DNA from: Shewanella sp. VB17
GTDB taxonomy: Bacteria > Pseudomonadota > Gammaproteobacteria > Enterobacterales > Shewanellaceae
NCBI RefSeq assembly: GCF_013248905.1
Contig: NZ_JABRVS010000001.1
Coordinates: 1,550,001 to 1,614,000 of the forward strand
Direction of reading: 5' to 3'
Length of the DNA stretch: 64,000 nt
This document shows, in pieces, positions 1-7,537 of the stretch (within the stretch, counting starts at the first letter, position 1; each line of letters opens with the position of its first letter). The notes below the pieces were generated by a model. That model had not been told where the DNA came from and did not search any database. It saw nothing but the letters and a program-made list of their open reading frames with translations. Both the position numbers and the translations under genes were made by a program.

Positions 1-277
1 TATTATTAGTTTTTTACAACTTTGTTTTTATAGAATTAAGTCTGGTTTTAGTTTAGTTGATATGTTGTTTAAAGCATCTCACTGTGAACATTGTAACAGT
101 AAAATAGGTGCACTTTTCCTTATTCCTGTTTTTGGGTTTATGTTATCAGAAGGTTCGTGTCAACATTGTAACAAGTCTATTTCTGTAAAGTATTTTATTG
201 CTGAACTATGTATTTTTATTATATCACTCTATGTATGCTTTCAGTTCATTATAAAGTCATCATATTTTACGATATAA
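1..277 (+). CDS. Prepilin peptidase N-terminal zinc-binding domain only (5' end outside window)
   Basis: The frame is open from the first base, so the start lies upstream of the window. The translation matches the N-terminal part of type IV prepilin peptidases (PilD/GspO): a short hydrophobic stretch, an FYRI segment like the family's IYR, then two CxxC pairs (CEHC and CQHC) about 30 residues apart, ending in a YFIAEL-like segment and a second hydrophobic stretch. In the family the four cysteines bind zinc next to the cytoplasmic loop. The protein stops about 20 residues after this domain, so the C-terminal membrane domain with the two catalytic aspartates is absent. No continuation is visible in other frames before the next gene at 322. 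It is either a truncated gene or a stand-alone domain; processing activity is unlikely. The base composition is very AT-rich, unlike the core genes further right. Confidence 0.6.
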   Translation, partial: IISFLQLCFYRIKSGFSLVDMLFKASHCEHCNSKIGALFLIPVFGFMLSEGSCQHCNKSISVKYFIAELCIFIISLYVCFQFIIKSSYFTI

Positions 278-321
278 AACATGAGATAATTTAAATTAAT
301 TTAATATCAAGGAATTAATCC

Positions 322-849
322 ATGCTTAAGTTTTTATCTATATTGGGAACTACTCTATTGCTACTTTCTTCTATGAGTCAAGCCGATGAGGGGAATGTCA
401 TACACTCTTCATCTTATTTAGCCGGTGTGAGTAAGTCATTTTATATTAAATTTAAATTATACACTGATGGTAAAGATGGTGGTGATGATGGATTTGAATG
501 GTTTGGAAATATTACTATTCGTAAAATGAATAATAAAGATCTTGATCTCACTATATGGAGTTATAATGAAGATGATTATACTAATAGCGGGCAAGATGAT
601 TTAGTGGTGGAGCCTAATAGTGCCATCGTGATGTCTGATGCTAAAGAACCGTATTTTACGCTTGAAGCTGATTTACGAGATCAAGATGGTGGTCTGACTG
701 GAAACCCTGATGTGATCTGTAAATTTAGTTCTAGCTATCATATAACTGAGAGTGACCTTAATAACACTCTTACAGATAGTAATAGTAGTCTGATTTATGA
801 TGATCACAGTGACTGTCGTTTTCAGTTGCTTAGGTTTGAAAGAATTTGA
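322..849 (+). CDS. Secreted protein of unknown function, paralogue of the 3612-4013 product
   Basis: 175 residues with a clear Sec signal peptide (MLKFLSILGTTLLLLSSMSQA, cleavage probably after SQA). AAGGAATTAATCC precedes the ATG and supports the start. The mature part is acidic and Asp/Gly/Asn-rich, with a DGKDGGDDG stretch and two cysteines near the C-terminus. Its last 65 residues align with the product of 3612-4013 through GNP, a Cys, I...D...LT, a second Cys and a final F, so the two are paralogues. I do not recognise the family. It follows the prepilin-peptidase-like fragment by 44 bp, and with the PilT-like gene nearby it could be a secreted or surface component of a type IV filament or secretion system, but that is inferred from context only. 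Confidence 0.75.
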   Translation: MLKFLSILGTTLLLLSSMSQADEGNVIHSSSYLAGVSKSFYIKFKLYTDGKDGGDDGFEWFGNITIRKMNNKDLDLTIWSYNEDDYTNSGQDDLVVEPNSAIVMSDAKEPYFTLEADLRDQDGGLTGNPDVICKFSSSYHITESDLNNTLTDSNSSLIYDDHSDCRFQLLRFERI

Positions 850-1207
850 TTTATTTATTACTCATGATGCTTATAATTTTTTCTGGTAGTAAGCCTTGAG
901 TCTCTATAGGAGTCTGCTATTCATATTCAATGTTATAAAGTTATGTGAGATAGGTATGCTACACCAGTAACCTCTTCAATAAACTTTGGGTATACAGGAG
1001 GCATTATAAATTACTTCATCTTAAGCTCAGCCATCTTTGTCTTTTAGTGTGCGATTTTTGAATTTCATGGTTGAATTTTATATAAACCCCTTCTTTATTG
1101 GGAGGGTGGGAGAGTTTTCACTGCGGCACATGAGATATCTAGGCATTGACGATGTAATACGTTACAAATAGTTTTTTAATCTTACAATATCATGTGGAAA
1201 ATAAGGT

Positions 1208-1243
1208 GTTTTAATTGTTTTAATTGTTTTAATTGTTTTAATT
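1208..1243. repeat. Four perfect 9-bp direct repeats (GTTTTAATT)
   Basis: Four head-to-tail copies of GTTTTAATT. The complementary strand reads TTAAA blocks spaced 9 bp apart, which resembles the iterated TNAAA motifs bound by ToxR-type winged-helix proteins, though the spacing is one base shorter than the classical ToxR motif. Two more units lie at 1437-1454. This is a candidate operator array for the regulator at 1527. Confidence 0.55.
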
Positions 1244-1285
1244 TATTTGATGTTAGATTGTATTAAAAGTGTGGGTGCTGTAGTT

Positions 1286-1315
1286 AATTATCATGAATTA
1301 TCATGAATTATCATG
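1286..1315. repeat. Three perfect 10-bp direct repeats (AATTATCATG)
   Basis: Three head-to-tail copies of AATTATCATG followed by a degenerate fourth (AGTTATGG). The 10-bp period places the copies on the same DNA face. The unit differs from the GTTTTAATT units on either side. Its role is unknown. Confidence 0.5.
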
Positions 1316-1436
1316 AGTTATGGCTTTTTAAGTATCTCAACTTATATATTGATAATGTTTAAATGATATTTTTTTTATTTTTTTTAAATGTTGGATGATA
1401 TCATTTGTAATTCCTGGTGATTAAGAGTGGTTGACG

Positions 1437-1454
1437 ATTTTAATTGTTTTAATT
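1437..1454. promoter_or_regulatory. Promoter-proximal pair of TTTTAATT units before the ToxR-like gene
   Basis: ATTTTAATT followed directly by GTTTTAATT, the same unit as the four-copy array at 1208-1243. The pair lies about 70 bp upstream of the regulator's ATG, a suitable position for activation or autoregulation. The operator role is inferred. Confidence 0.4.
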
Positions 1455-1526
1455 GATATCTAATCACGTGTTAAGTTTTTAATAAATTAATACCAAACAT
1501 AATAATAATAACTGTGAACTTTAATT

Positions 1527-2201
1527 ATGAATAACAAATTGCTTTTGCTTGAGAATTACTATTACCACCATGATGGTATTCTGATTAAGTGTGACAATAA
1601 TGATAAATATTATTTACCTAATCAGGAAAATAAAGTCTTACAATCCCTGATTAAACATTCCGGTAGATTGATAAGTAAACAGGTATTAATTGAGGAATCA
1701 TGGGGACATTTAGATGTCAGTGATGAGTCCCTTACCCGCTGTGTTTATAGTTTGAGAAAGTGTCTTTTTGACAATGGTAAGGAATTTATAAAATCGGTAT
1801 ATGCTAAAGGTTACTTACTACGTTCAGCTGAAATGGTATCAAAAAGAGAGTCTCCAGAATGTGATTCTGGTGTGTTGATCTATCCTTTTTCTTGTGAAAA
1901 TTCGTTAGAATTACAATATTCATTAATCAAATTACTTGTAGAAAAAAATGAGTTTAATGTATATCCCGCTTCTTTAATTGATTATGGTAAAGAGATTAAA
2001 GTGGGTAAGCAATCTACGTTTAAAGTGATGGGGAGTGCTATTTCAAATAAAGGAATAAGATTGGATATAGTTGATGGTGATAGTAATTATTTAATTGGTT
2101 CAGAATTGGTTAATAATGATCTTAAGTCTATTTTTAGTGGGATCTGTGAAATATTGGGCCTAATGAATCAATCGATAAAAAAGTTAGTACATTCACTGTG
2201 A
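1527..2201 (+). CDS. ToxR/OmpR-type winged-helix regulator without membrane segment
   Basis: 224 residues. Residues about 10-100 form a trans_reg_C (OmpR/PhoB/ToxR-type) winged helix: the N-terminal strand region, an ISKQVLIEESWG helix, a SDESLTRCVYSLRKCL recognition helix and the IKSVYAKGYLL wing. The helix and wing wording is closer to ToxR/CadC/HilA-type proteins than to two-component response regulators, and there is no receiver domain. The C-terminal 115 residues have no transmembrane helix. They begin with a VLIYPF strand and look like an alpha/beta sensor domain, as in soluble HilA-like regulators. The gene sits alone between the secreted-protein gene and the PilT-like gene in AT-rich DNA. 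Likely targets are its neighbours and its own repeat-laden upstream region (inference). Confidence 0.8.
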   Translation: MNNKLLLLENYYYHHDGILIKCDNNDKYYLPNQENKVLQSLIKHSGRLISKQVLIEESWGHLDVSDESLTRCVYSLRKCLFDNGKEFIKSVYAKGYLLRSAEMVSKRESPECDSGVLIYPFSCENSLELQYSLIKLLVEKNEFNVYPASLIDYGKEIKVGKQSTFKVMGSAISNKGIRLDIVDGDSNYLIGSELVNNDLKSIFSGICEILGLMNQSIKKLVHSL

Positions 2202-2482
2202 TTTCTATCATTATTACCTGTTCATCATCATTGGGAAACGTTATCTTCCCACCCAGGGTGAGAGCATGAACGTTTTTCGAACCAGAACTGAATGATTTTA
2301 GAACTTGTGTAGTGCAATAAGCAATCAAACCAATACAATCAGTTCTGAATTAAGCTTGTATATTGAACATAATTAATAAAGAAAATTCACTCGTGATCTT
2401 GCTCTGCCCCCTATGTCAGGGTAGTTGTTATTACATAAAAAAACTATAAATATCTTTAAAAAATAAGGCTGAGAAATATAAA

Positions 2483-3482
2483 ATGAAAGATATAAATAAA
2501 ATAATATTATTAAGCATAGAGAATAAATATTCTGACATTCATTTATCTACTAAAGAAAAAAATATATGTTCGACAAAAAGGTTCAATTTTAGAAATTTCA
2601 GACTTTACGGTAAATGATGATTATATTATTAAGTTTATAAGTGAAACTTGTCAGGAGATAGACTTTAATTTTAAGAAAGATATTAATTATGCTTACAGAT
2701 TTAATGAAAATACTATGTTGAGAGTTAACTTTTACAGGCATAACTTTGGATTAGGTCTAGTCATTAGAGTTTTAAATCAAAATATTATCGATTTAGAGTT
2801 TTATGATAATGGTGATGTTTTAAAAAAAATAGCCGATCATAAAAAAGGATTGATTTTATTAGCTGGAAGCACAAATAGTGGCAAGTCAACAACTCTTTCG
2901 TCGATGGTTGATTATATAAATAAAAGAAAAAACCTCCATATTTTGACTATTGAAGAACCAATAGAAACCGTGTTTAAAAGGGATAAGTCAATCATCAATC
3001 AAAGGGAAGTTGGCACCCATGTCGCTTCATTTGAAGATGCTATTTATTCCGCTCTTAGGGAAGATGTTGATGTTATTGTGGTGGGGGAAATAAGAAATAG
3101 AGAAACATTAAGAGCATCATTATTAGCGGCAGAAACCGGACACTTAGTGATTGCGACCATACATACATATTCTTCCTTAAAAACAATTGATAGAATCATT
3201 AATTTTTTCTCTGGAGATGAGCAACCTTTAGTGAGAGACATTTTATCTGAAACGCTCACATCTATAATATCACAAGAATTAACGTTAGATAAAGATGGAA
3301 ATATTATTCCAATTCAAGAAATAATTATAAATAACAATGCAGTTTCTAACTTAATTAGAACGAATAAATCATTGCAAATACCTTCAATCATACAATTGGA
3401 TAATTCTTTAGGAATGATTACCAGAAAAGATCATATTAAGAGATTAATAAATAATGGTGTCCTATGTCCTTGTTATAATTGA
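2483..3482 (+). pseudogene. PilT-like secretion/retraction ATPase, frameshifted in an A7 run
   Basis: Two frames join into one PilT/GspE-family protein of about 330 residues. The first frame starts at ATG 2483 and contains the family's SDIHLS motif. After seven consecutive A residues at 2556-2562 it runs to a stop at about 2624. Moving forward one frame at the run gives YVRQKGSILEI and continues without a break to 3482. Visible motifs are a Walker A GSTNSGKST, an Asp box with EEPIE, a Walker B/GEIR segment (VGEIRNRETL), the AAETGHLV motif, a TIHTYSS His box, and a PilT-like C-terminus with an IPIQEI segment. The protein would power pilus retraction or pseudopilus assembly. The single-base defect in a homopolymer could be decay, phase variation, transcriptional slippage or a sequencing error. 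The long second part lacks a convincing start of its own. Confidence 0.75.
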
Positions 3483-3611
3483 ACGCGAATTTTTAGATCC
3501 GTTTATAATAGAACCGATAATTTAACATGAACGCTTCTAGAAATAAGATTATTGGTGCCCTTTGGCCTGTCTCTTGATCAGATCTCATAAGGATTGGCCT
3601 GACTCTAACAT

Positions 3612-4013
3612 TTGTTTGGCTATCTGTTATCCAGTCACTCTTTCTTGCAGCTTATCCCAACCGTCCCAAATGGTGGTCAAGATGTATATGGCGAGATGAA
3701 TGTATATTTAAATCAGTCAGATGAGACTCACAAAGTGTGGGAGAGAAGTAAAAACGATACTGTCGAAACATTAACGATAAATGTTGTTACAGGCGCGCTT
3801 ATTGGTAGCGAGTCAAAAGAGAACTATATTACTCTTTCAGGCAATATTTGGGATGACGATCTTGCAGGTAATCCAAATGATCATCTTTGTAACCTCAATT
3901 CAGGTGTTAAGATTTATCAAAAGGACGTAGGGAAGAGGTTAACAAATGTCTTTACGGGAGGTGATAGACAATGTGAATATTTAGAGGTGACTAAATTCAC
4001 TCTAGCCGAATAG
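3612..4013 (+). CDS. Paralogue of the 322-849 secreted protein, apparently lacking its N-terminus
   Basis: 133 codons from a TTG directly after an in-frame stop. From about residue 25 on it aligns with the product of 322-849: shared features are GG.D..YGEM versus GGDDGFEWFGNI, YITLSG, the GNP tripeptide, two conserved cysteines, D...LT and a final K/RF. The signal peptide and first 40 or so residues of the homologue are missing, no good ribosome site precedes the TTG, and no signal-like segment is visible in the upstream 120 bases. It is best read as a 5'-truncated duplicate. With the intact copy it brackets the regulator and the ATPase, so the locus may have grown by duplication. Confidence 0.5.
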   Translation: MFGYLLSSHSFLQLIPTVPNGGQDVYGEMNVYLNQSDETHKVWERSKNDTVETLTINVVTGALIGSESKENYITLSGNIWDDDLAGNPNDHLCNLNSGVKIYQKDVGKRLTNVFTGGDRQCEYLEVTKFTLAE

Positions 4014-4029
4014 CGGTAGCTTGTTAGAT

Positions 4030-4055
4030 GGAGCGAGATCTTACTATCTCGCTCC
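4030..4055. terminator. Strong hairpin between convergent genes
   Basis: A 10-bp perfect stem (GGAGCGAGAT / ATCTCGCTCC) with a 6-base loop lies between the secreted-protein paralogue and the end of the GH31 gene. The U-tract is poor on both strands, so terminator function is probable rather than clear. Confidence 0.5.
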
Positions 4056-4174
4056 CCTTAATGCTGCACGAGTCAGGTGCTTGAGGCCTCAGGTTATAAA
4101 AGTAATAAGTCATTCGTTACTTTTTTTAAAACGAGCATCTTAAATTCATTTTAACCGTACTACAGGCCATTAAG

Positions 4175-7100
4175 TTAAAACTTGCCATAGGTATGTCCGG
4201 CGTAATCGGAGTCTGGTGTGATCAGTGTATTATTACTTCCAGCTTGCCATGTCCAGCCACCATCGTGACGTCTTTTTACACATTTCCATTCAATTTTAGT
4301 GGTTGCTGCCAGCCCGGATATTAGGCCGGTCCACACCGGATTTGAAGGTCCAGGGCCATGATGTCCCAATGGAGGAGAGCGGATATATTGCCAATAGATA
4401 CTGGCATTCAATTGCATGCCTTGAGCAGGATCCCAATTGCCTAAAGAGGAGGTGTTTCCGGTCACATAAATGGCTTCATCTGTTGTTACCCAAGCATTAT
4501 CACAAATGAAATTCGCAGAGGTGACAGGGTTAACCGCGCTGAGTGTAAATGTAAACTTCTTAGCTTCAGTGACGTTTAGCTTGTCTGATTTCGCTAAAAT
4601 AAGATTATTTTCTGCATTAAACCACCCAGAGCTTGACGACTCAAAATCACTGATATTTGTTTTTTTAACTAAGGGAACCCCATTCATCTTAACTGCAATG
4701 GCTTGTTTACGATCAACCACAAGCTTGATTAAATTCTGTCGTTTATTTAGCGCGCCAGCATAAGTCCCCTGCGCTGCCGCGACAGTAACAGTGGCACTGT
4801 TAGCATTAATCTTCTGAGAAATTACCGATGTGCGAACTGAATAGACGGGGTTGCTAGTAGAGTCATAAGCTAAGGTTTCACCGTCATCTTCGTATAAGGT
4901 AAAGTGACTAGGCTCAATATCTGCATAGACTTTCACGATCAATTCATCATGTGCTGCAGCACCTACTTTTCGATTGCCAAAGGCATCCTTAGTCGCAGTA
5001 TCCACATGCATCTGCGGAAAAATCCCTCCAGCTTTGGCATAAACAGGCAGAGTGAACAGGCCATTTTGATAAACAGGCACATTTTTTACCCATTCTCCCT
5101 TACTGTCGACCCACTCATTAGTGTGATAATTTATCCAGCGTGCAGCAGGTAAATAAATATCGCGCTCATACTCACCGTGGCTGGCCACAATTCCCACCAA
5201 GAGTTTTTCACCGATCAACTTTTGGTGACCTAAATTACGCACATTACGATCGTTCTGATAATAATAAACTAACGGTGGGATCACCGGCTCTGCGAATAAA
5301 TGTGCTCGATGAGCCAAAGAATAATAATAAGGGATCAGCGCATAACGTTGGCGGATATTAGCCAAGTTTGAGGATTTACTTCCTACTAAATTAGGCGATG
5401 TTTCATAACGTTGGCTAGTTTGAAAAGCATTATCTGTATGGGGGCGAATGGGAATATCGAACCAGGCAGCATTGGCAAACCATTGGGTGTACATTTCATC
5501 TTCATACTGACGGTGACCAGAATGTTCAGCATTGTAGGGCATGGCTTCTCGCCGAAAGCCTCCTACGTCTGCGCCATAATAATCGATGCCTGAAAATGAC
5601 ATGTGTAATTGTGCATTAGAGTGAGTCGCTAATAATGCTAAATTAGCTCCGATATCACCAGACCAGATCGCGGTACCAAATCGTTGGATCCCAGATGTGC
5701 CCGAGCGACTCAGGACAAAAGATCGGTGATCTTCTTCAGCTCGCTTGTCATAGTACCCATCATAAATAGACTTCACCCACATAAAAGCATACAGGTTATG
5801 AATATCTCCATGGGTGTTTTTTTTGCCCTTAGCGTCTGTTTCTATGCCGTGATAACAGGCATCGGCGTCATATTTTTCAGGCTCACCCAGATCTGTCCAA
5901 TGAGTGAAGATCCCTTTTTTTGTCAAATTAGGATAGCGTCGATTATCATGGATCCATTGAGATGCTGCGGGATTGGTCCAATCTATCATTGCTCCATGAC
6001 CAAACCAGTCAGATAAATGGATCGGTGTGTATAAATCAGGATCACACTTTCCTGCAGTGCGGCCATAAGCAAAAAGATTGCCCTCGTTTTGCATGGCTGA
6101 AAAGGTATCGGTATTGAGGTTGACATAAGATTCCTCAATGGCCACGAGACCAATATGATCTCGGCTCAAGTCTGCGATCTTTATTTCAGGGCTTGGAAAA
6201 TAATAATCATTGTCATCGGTATTGCTGATATCCCAATCTAGCTTGCCCATTGCACTGTTGGCACTATTAGCTTCAATGCCACCAAACCAGAAGAGATCAA
6301 GCACAAAGCCATCTAAAGGGAAGTTATCTGTACGTAGGCTGTCTTTAAGATCATCAATATCATGCCAGTTTTTATAACCGAATTCTGACACCCAAAGACC
6401 AAAAGATTTTTTAGCGGGTACTGGTGGGTGGCCAGTTAATGCCATGTAATCTTCTCTGAGGTCGATAAGATTTTTTCCAGTCATGATGTAATAACGTAAC
6501 TTATCTCCCCACATGTTAACTTGCCAGTTGGCCTGAGTAAAATCCCATTGGTGTTTATACACATTATCGATAAACAAGGCATATTGGAGATTATTATCTC
6601 CAAGCGCATACATGATGGGGAACTGCACATTGCCAACCATGCCCGCCTGACCAAAAGGCATAAATCCATTGCCATGAGCTTGACTTTGTCCTGAGGGTTG
6701 CGCTTCGCGGGAACCATGACTTAACCAGTCGCCATCTGCCGATCCCAAACGTTTAAATTGCTGGCCTAATCCATAGACATGTTTTATTTGACCCGGATCA
6801 AGTGTCAGTCCTTTCCAATCTAACGTAAGATCGGTAGGGCATATTTGAGTTAAAAACGCATTTTTATTTTTTTTATCCCATGATTTTACACATAATGTGC
6901 TCGTATCCACTTCTAATTTTATTTCAGCCGTTTCTAAGGTCTTGCCTTGCTGAATTAGCTTACTTGCACCCGGATAATCTGTCTTATCCACCATAGGGGA
7001 GGTGGGTAAGGGCAATGTAATATCGGGCCCTGTACCTGTGGCTGAAATTTCAAAATGAATAAGATCGTCAGCTAGAACTTCAACAATTAAATATTGTGTT

Positions 7101-7216
7101 TCAGAGTCATGAAAGTATTTTGTTCGAAAAACATTTGCTTGAGCCAGCGGTGACAATAGTATAATAGCCATGGTGACTAGTAGGCGTTTTTTAACTGATT
7201 TTAATCTATTTGCCAT
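4175..7216 (-). CDS. Secreted GH31 alpha-glucosidase-type hydrolase with C-terminal CBM20
   Basis: 1013 residues. The N-terminal signal peptide has basic residues, then LLVTMAIILLSPLAQA, with cleavage near residue 27. A GH31 N-terminal beta domain precedes the (beta/alpha)8 catalytic domain at about 265-620. The nucleophile motif HWTDLGEPE places the aspartate at 442 and the acid/base motif IWSGD places it at 521, after RSGTSGIQRFG, the family's arginine-rich signature. A beta-sandwich follows. The last 120 residues are a CBM20 starch-binding domain with GNTSSLGNWDP and a WTWQAGSNN end. GH31 enzymes act on alpha-glucosidic bonds and CBM20 suggests starch, glycogen or dextrin as substrate, but hydrolase versus transglucosylase cannot be told. 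The gene stands alone: no maltodextrin transporter or regulator is beside it. It is probably periplasmic or exported. Confidence 0.9.
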   Translation of the reverse strand: MANRLKSVKKRLLVTMAIILLSPLAQANVFRTKYFHDSETQYLIVEVLADDLIHFEISATGTGPDITLPLPTSPMVDKTDYPGASKLIQQGKTLETAEIKLEVDTSTLCVKSWDKKNKNAFLTQICPTDLTLDWKGLTLDPGQIKHVYGLGQQFKRLGSADGDWLSHGSREAQPSGQSQAHGNGFMPFGQAGMVGNVQFPIMYALGDNNLQYALFIDNVYKHQWDFTQANWQVNMWGDKLRYYIMTGKNLIDLREDYMALTGHPPVPAKKSFGLWVSEFGYKNWHDIDDLKDSLRTDNFPLDGFVLDLFWFGGIEANSANSAMGKLDWDISNTDDNDYYFPSPEIKIADLSRDHIGLVAIEESYVNLNTDTFSAMQNEGNLFAYGRTAGKCDPDLYTPIHLSDWFGHGAMIDWTNPAASQWIHDNRRYPNLTKKGIFTHWTDLGEPEKYDADACYHGIETDAKGKKNTHGDIHNLYAFMWVKSIYDGYYDKRAEEDHRSFVLSRSGTSGIQRFGTAIWSGDIGANLALLATHSNAQLHMSFSGIDYYGADVGGFRREAMPYNAEHSGHRQYEDEMYTQWFANAAWFDIPIRPHTDNAFQTSQRYETSPNLVGSKSSNLANIRQRYALIPYYYSLAHRAHLFAEPVIPPLVYYYQNDRNVRNLGHQKLIGEKLLVGIVASHGEYERDIYLPAARWINYHTNEWVDSKGEWVKNVPVYQNGLFTLPVYAKAGGIFPQMHVDTATKDAFGNRKVGAAAHDELIVKVYADIEPSHFTLYEDDGETLAYDSTSNPVYSVRTSVISQKINANSATVTVAAAQGTYAGALNKRQNLIKLVVDRKQAIAVKMNGVPLVKKTNISDFESSSSGWFNAENNLILAKSDKLNVTEAKKFTFTLSAVNPVTSANFICDNAWVTTDEAIYVTGNTSSLGNWDPAQGMQLNASIYWQYIRSPPLGHHGPGPSNPVWTGLISGLAATTKIEWKCVKRRHDGGWTWQAGSNNTLITPDSDYAGHTYGKF

Positions 7217-7463
7217 CTTAATCCTTGAGTAACCTAATGTCTTAACTTGTATGTCAGCGCAAGTATTTATGCATTAGGTTATATTAACCATAAAAAATCA
7301 GGAAGTGCTCAGGTAATAAATAGGTTAAATGGCGTAGTTCTAGTCTTTATTTTTATAGTGTTTATTTTCATTGATGAATATCGAAATAAAGATAAATAAA
7401 AATGGGATATTGATTAAGCTGGAAGCTAATTTTAAAAAAGGTTTTTCAAGCATGGGTGATGAG

Positions 7464-7475
7464 ATGGACGCCCCC
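7464..7475 (+). repeat. Left subterminal inverted repeat of the IS1111-like element
   Basis: ATGGACGCCCCC, complementary to GGGAGCGTCCAT at 8964-8975 apart from one base. The partial copies downstream have ATGGACGCTCCC, a perfect match. The repeat starts 12 bases inside the inferred left end. Confidence 0.8.
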
Positions 7476-7535
7476 TAATTCGGCGTCAATGCGCCAAACT
7501 GATGTTGACCATTCAGTTACATTAAGGAGCGTCCA
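7465..7535 (+). promoter_or_regulatory. Leader inverted repeat that can mask the transposase ribosome site
   Basis: The left-end repeat TGGACGCCCC is repeated in inverted form (GGAGCGTCCA, 7526-7535) directly before the transposase ATG at 7538. The second arm contains the ribosome-binding bases of AAGGAG. A smaller hairpin, GGCG-TCAAT-GCGCC, lies between them. A transcript entering from outside would carry both arms and could fold to hide the ribosome site; one starting inside would not. In this copy one base pair is lost (C opposite A); in the partial copies pairing is perfect. Confidence 0.45.
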
Positions 7536-7537
7536 CT

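Larger units (their letters stand above)
850..1526. other. Long AT-rich intergenic region carrying short direct repeats
   Basis: 677 bases without a credible gene. It holds two families of short direct repeats, listed separately, and AT-rich DNA directly before the winged-helix regulator at 1527. This is a plausible control region for the regulator, but no promoter elements can be assigned with confidence. Confidence 0.5.

Noticed and set aside
1201..1320. Short repeats considered as a CRISPR array
   Set aside because: Units are 9-10 bp, abut without spacers and have no cas genes nearby.
4303..6016. Several plus-strand open frames inside the GH31 gene
   Set aside because: All are antisense to a continuous, motif-complete 1013-residue coding sequence.
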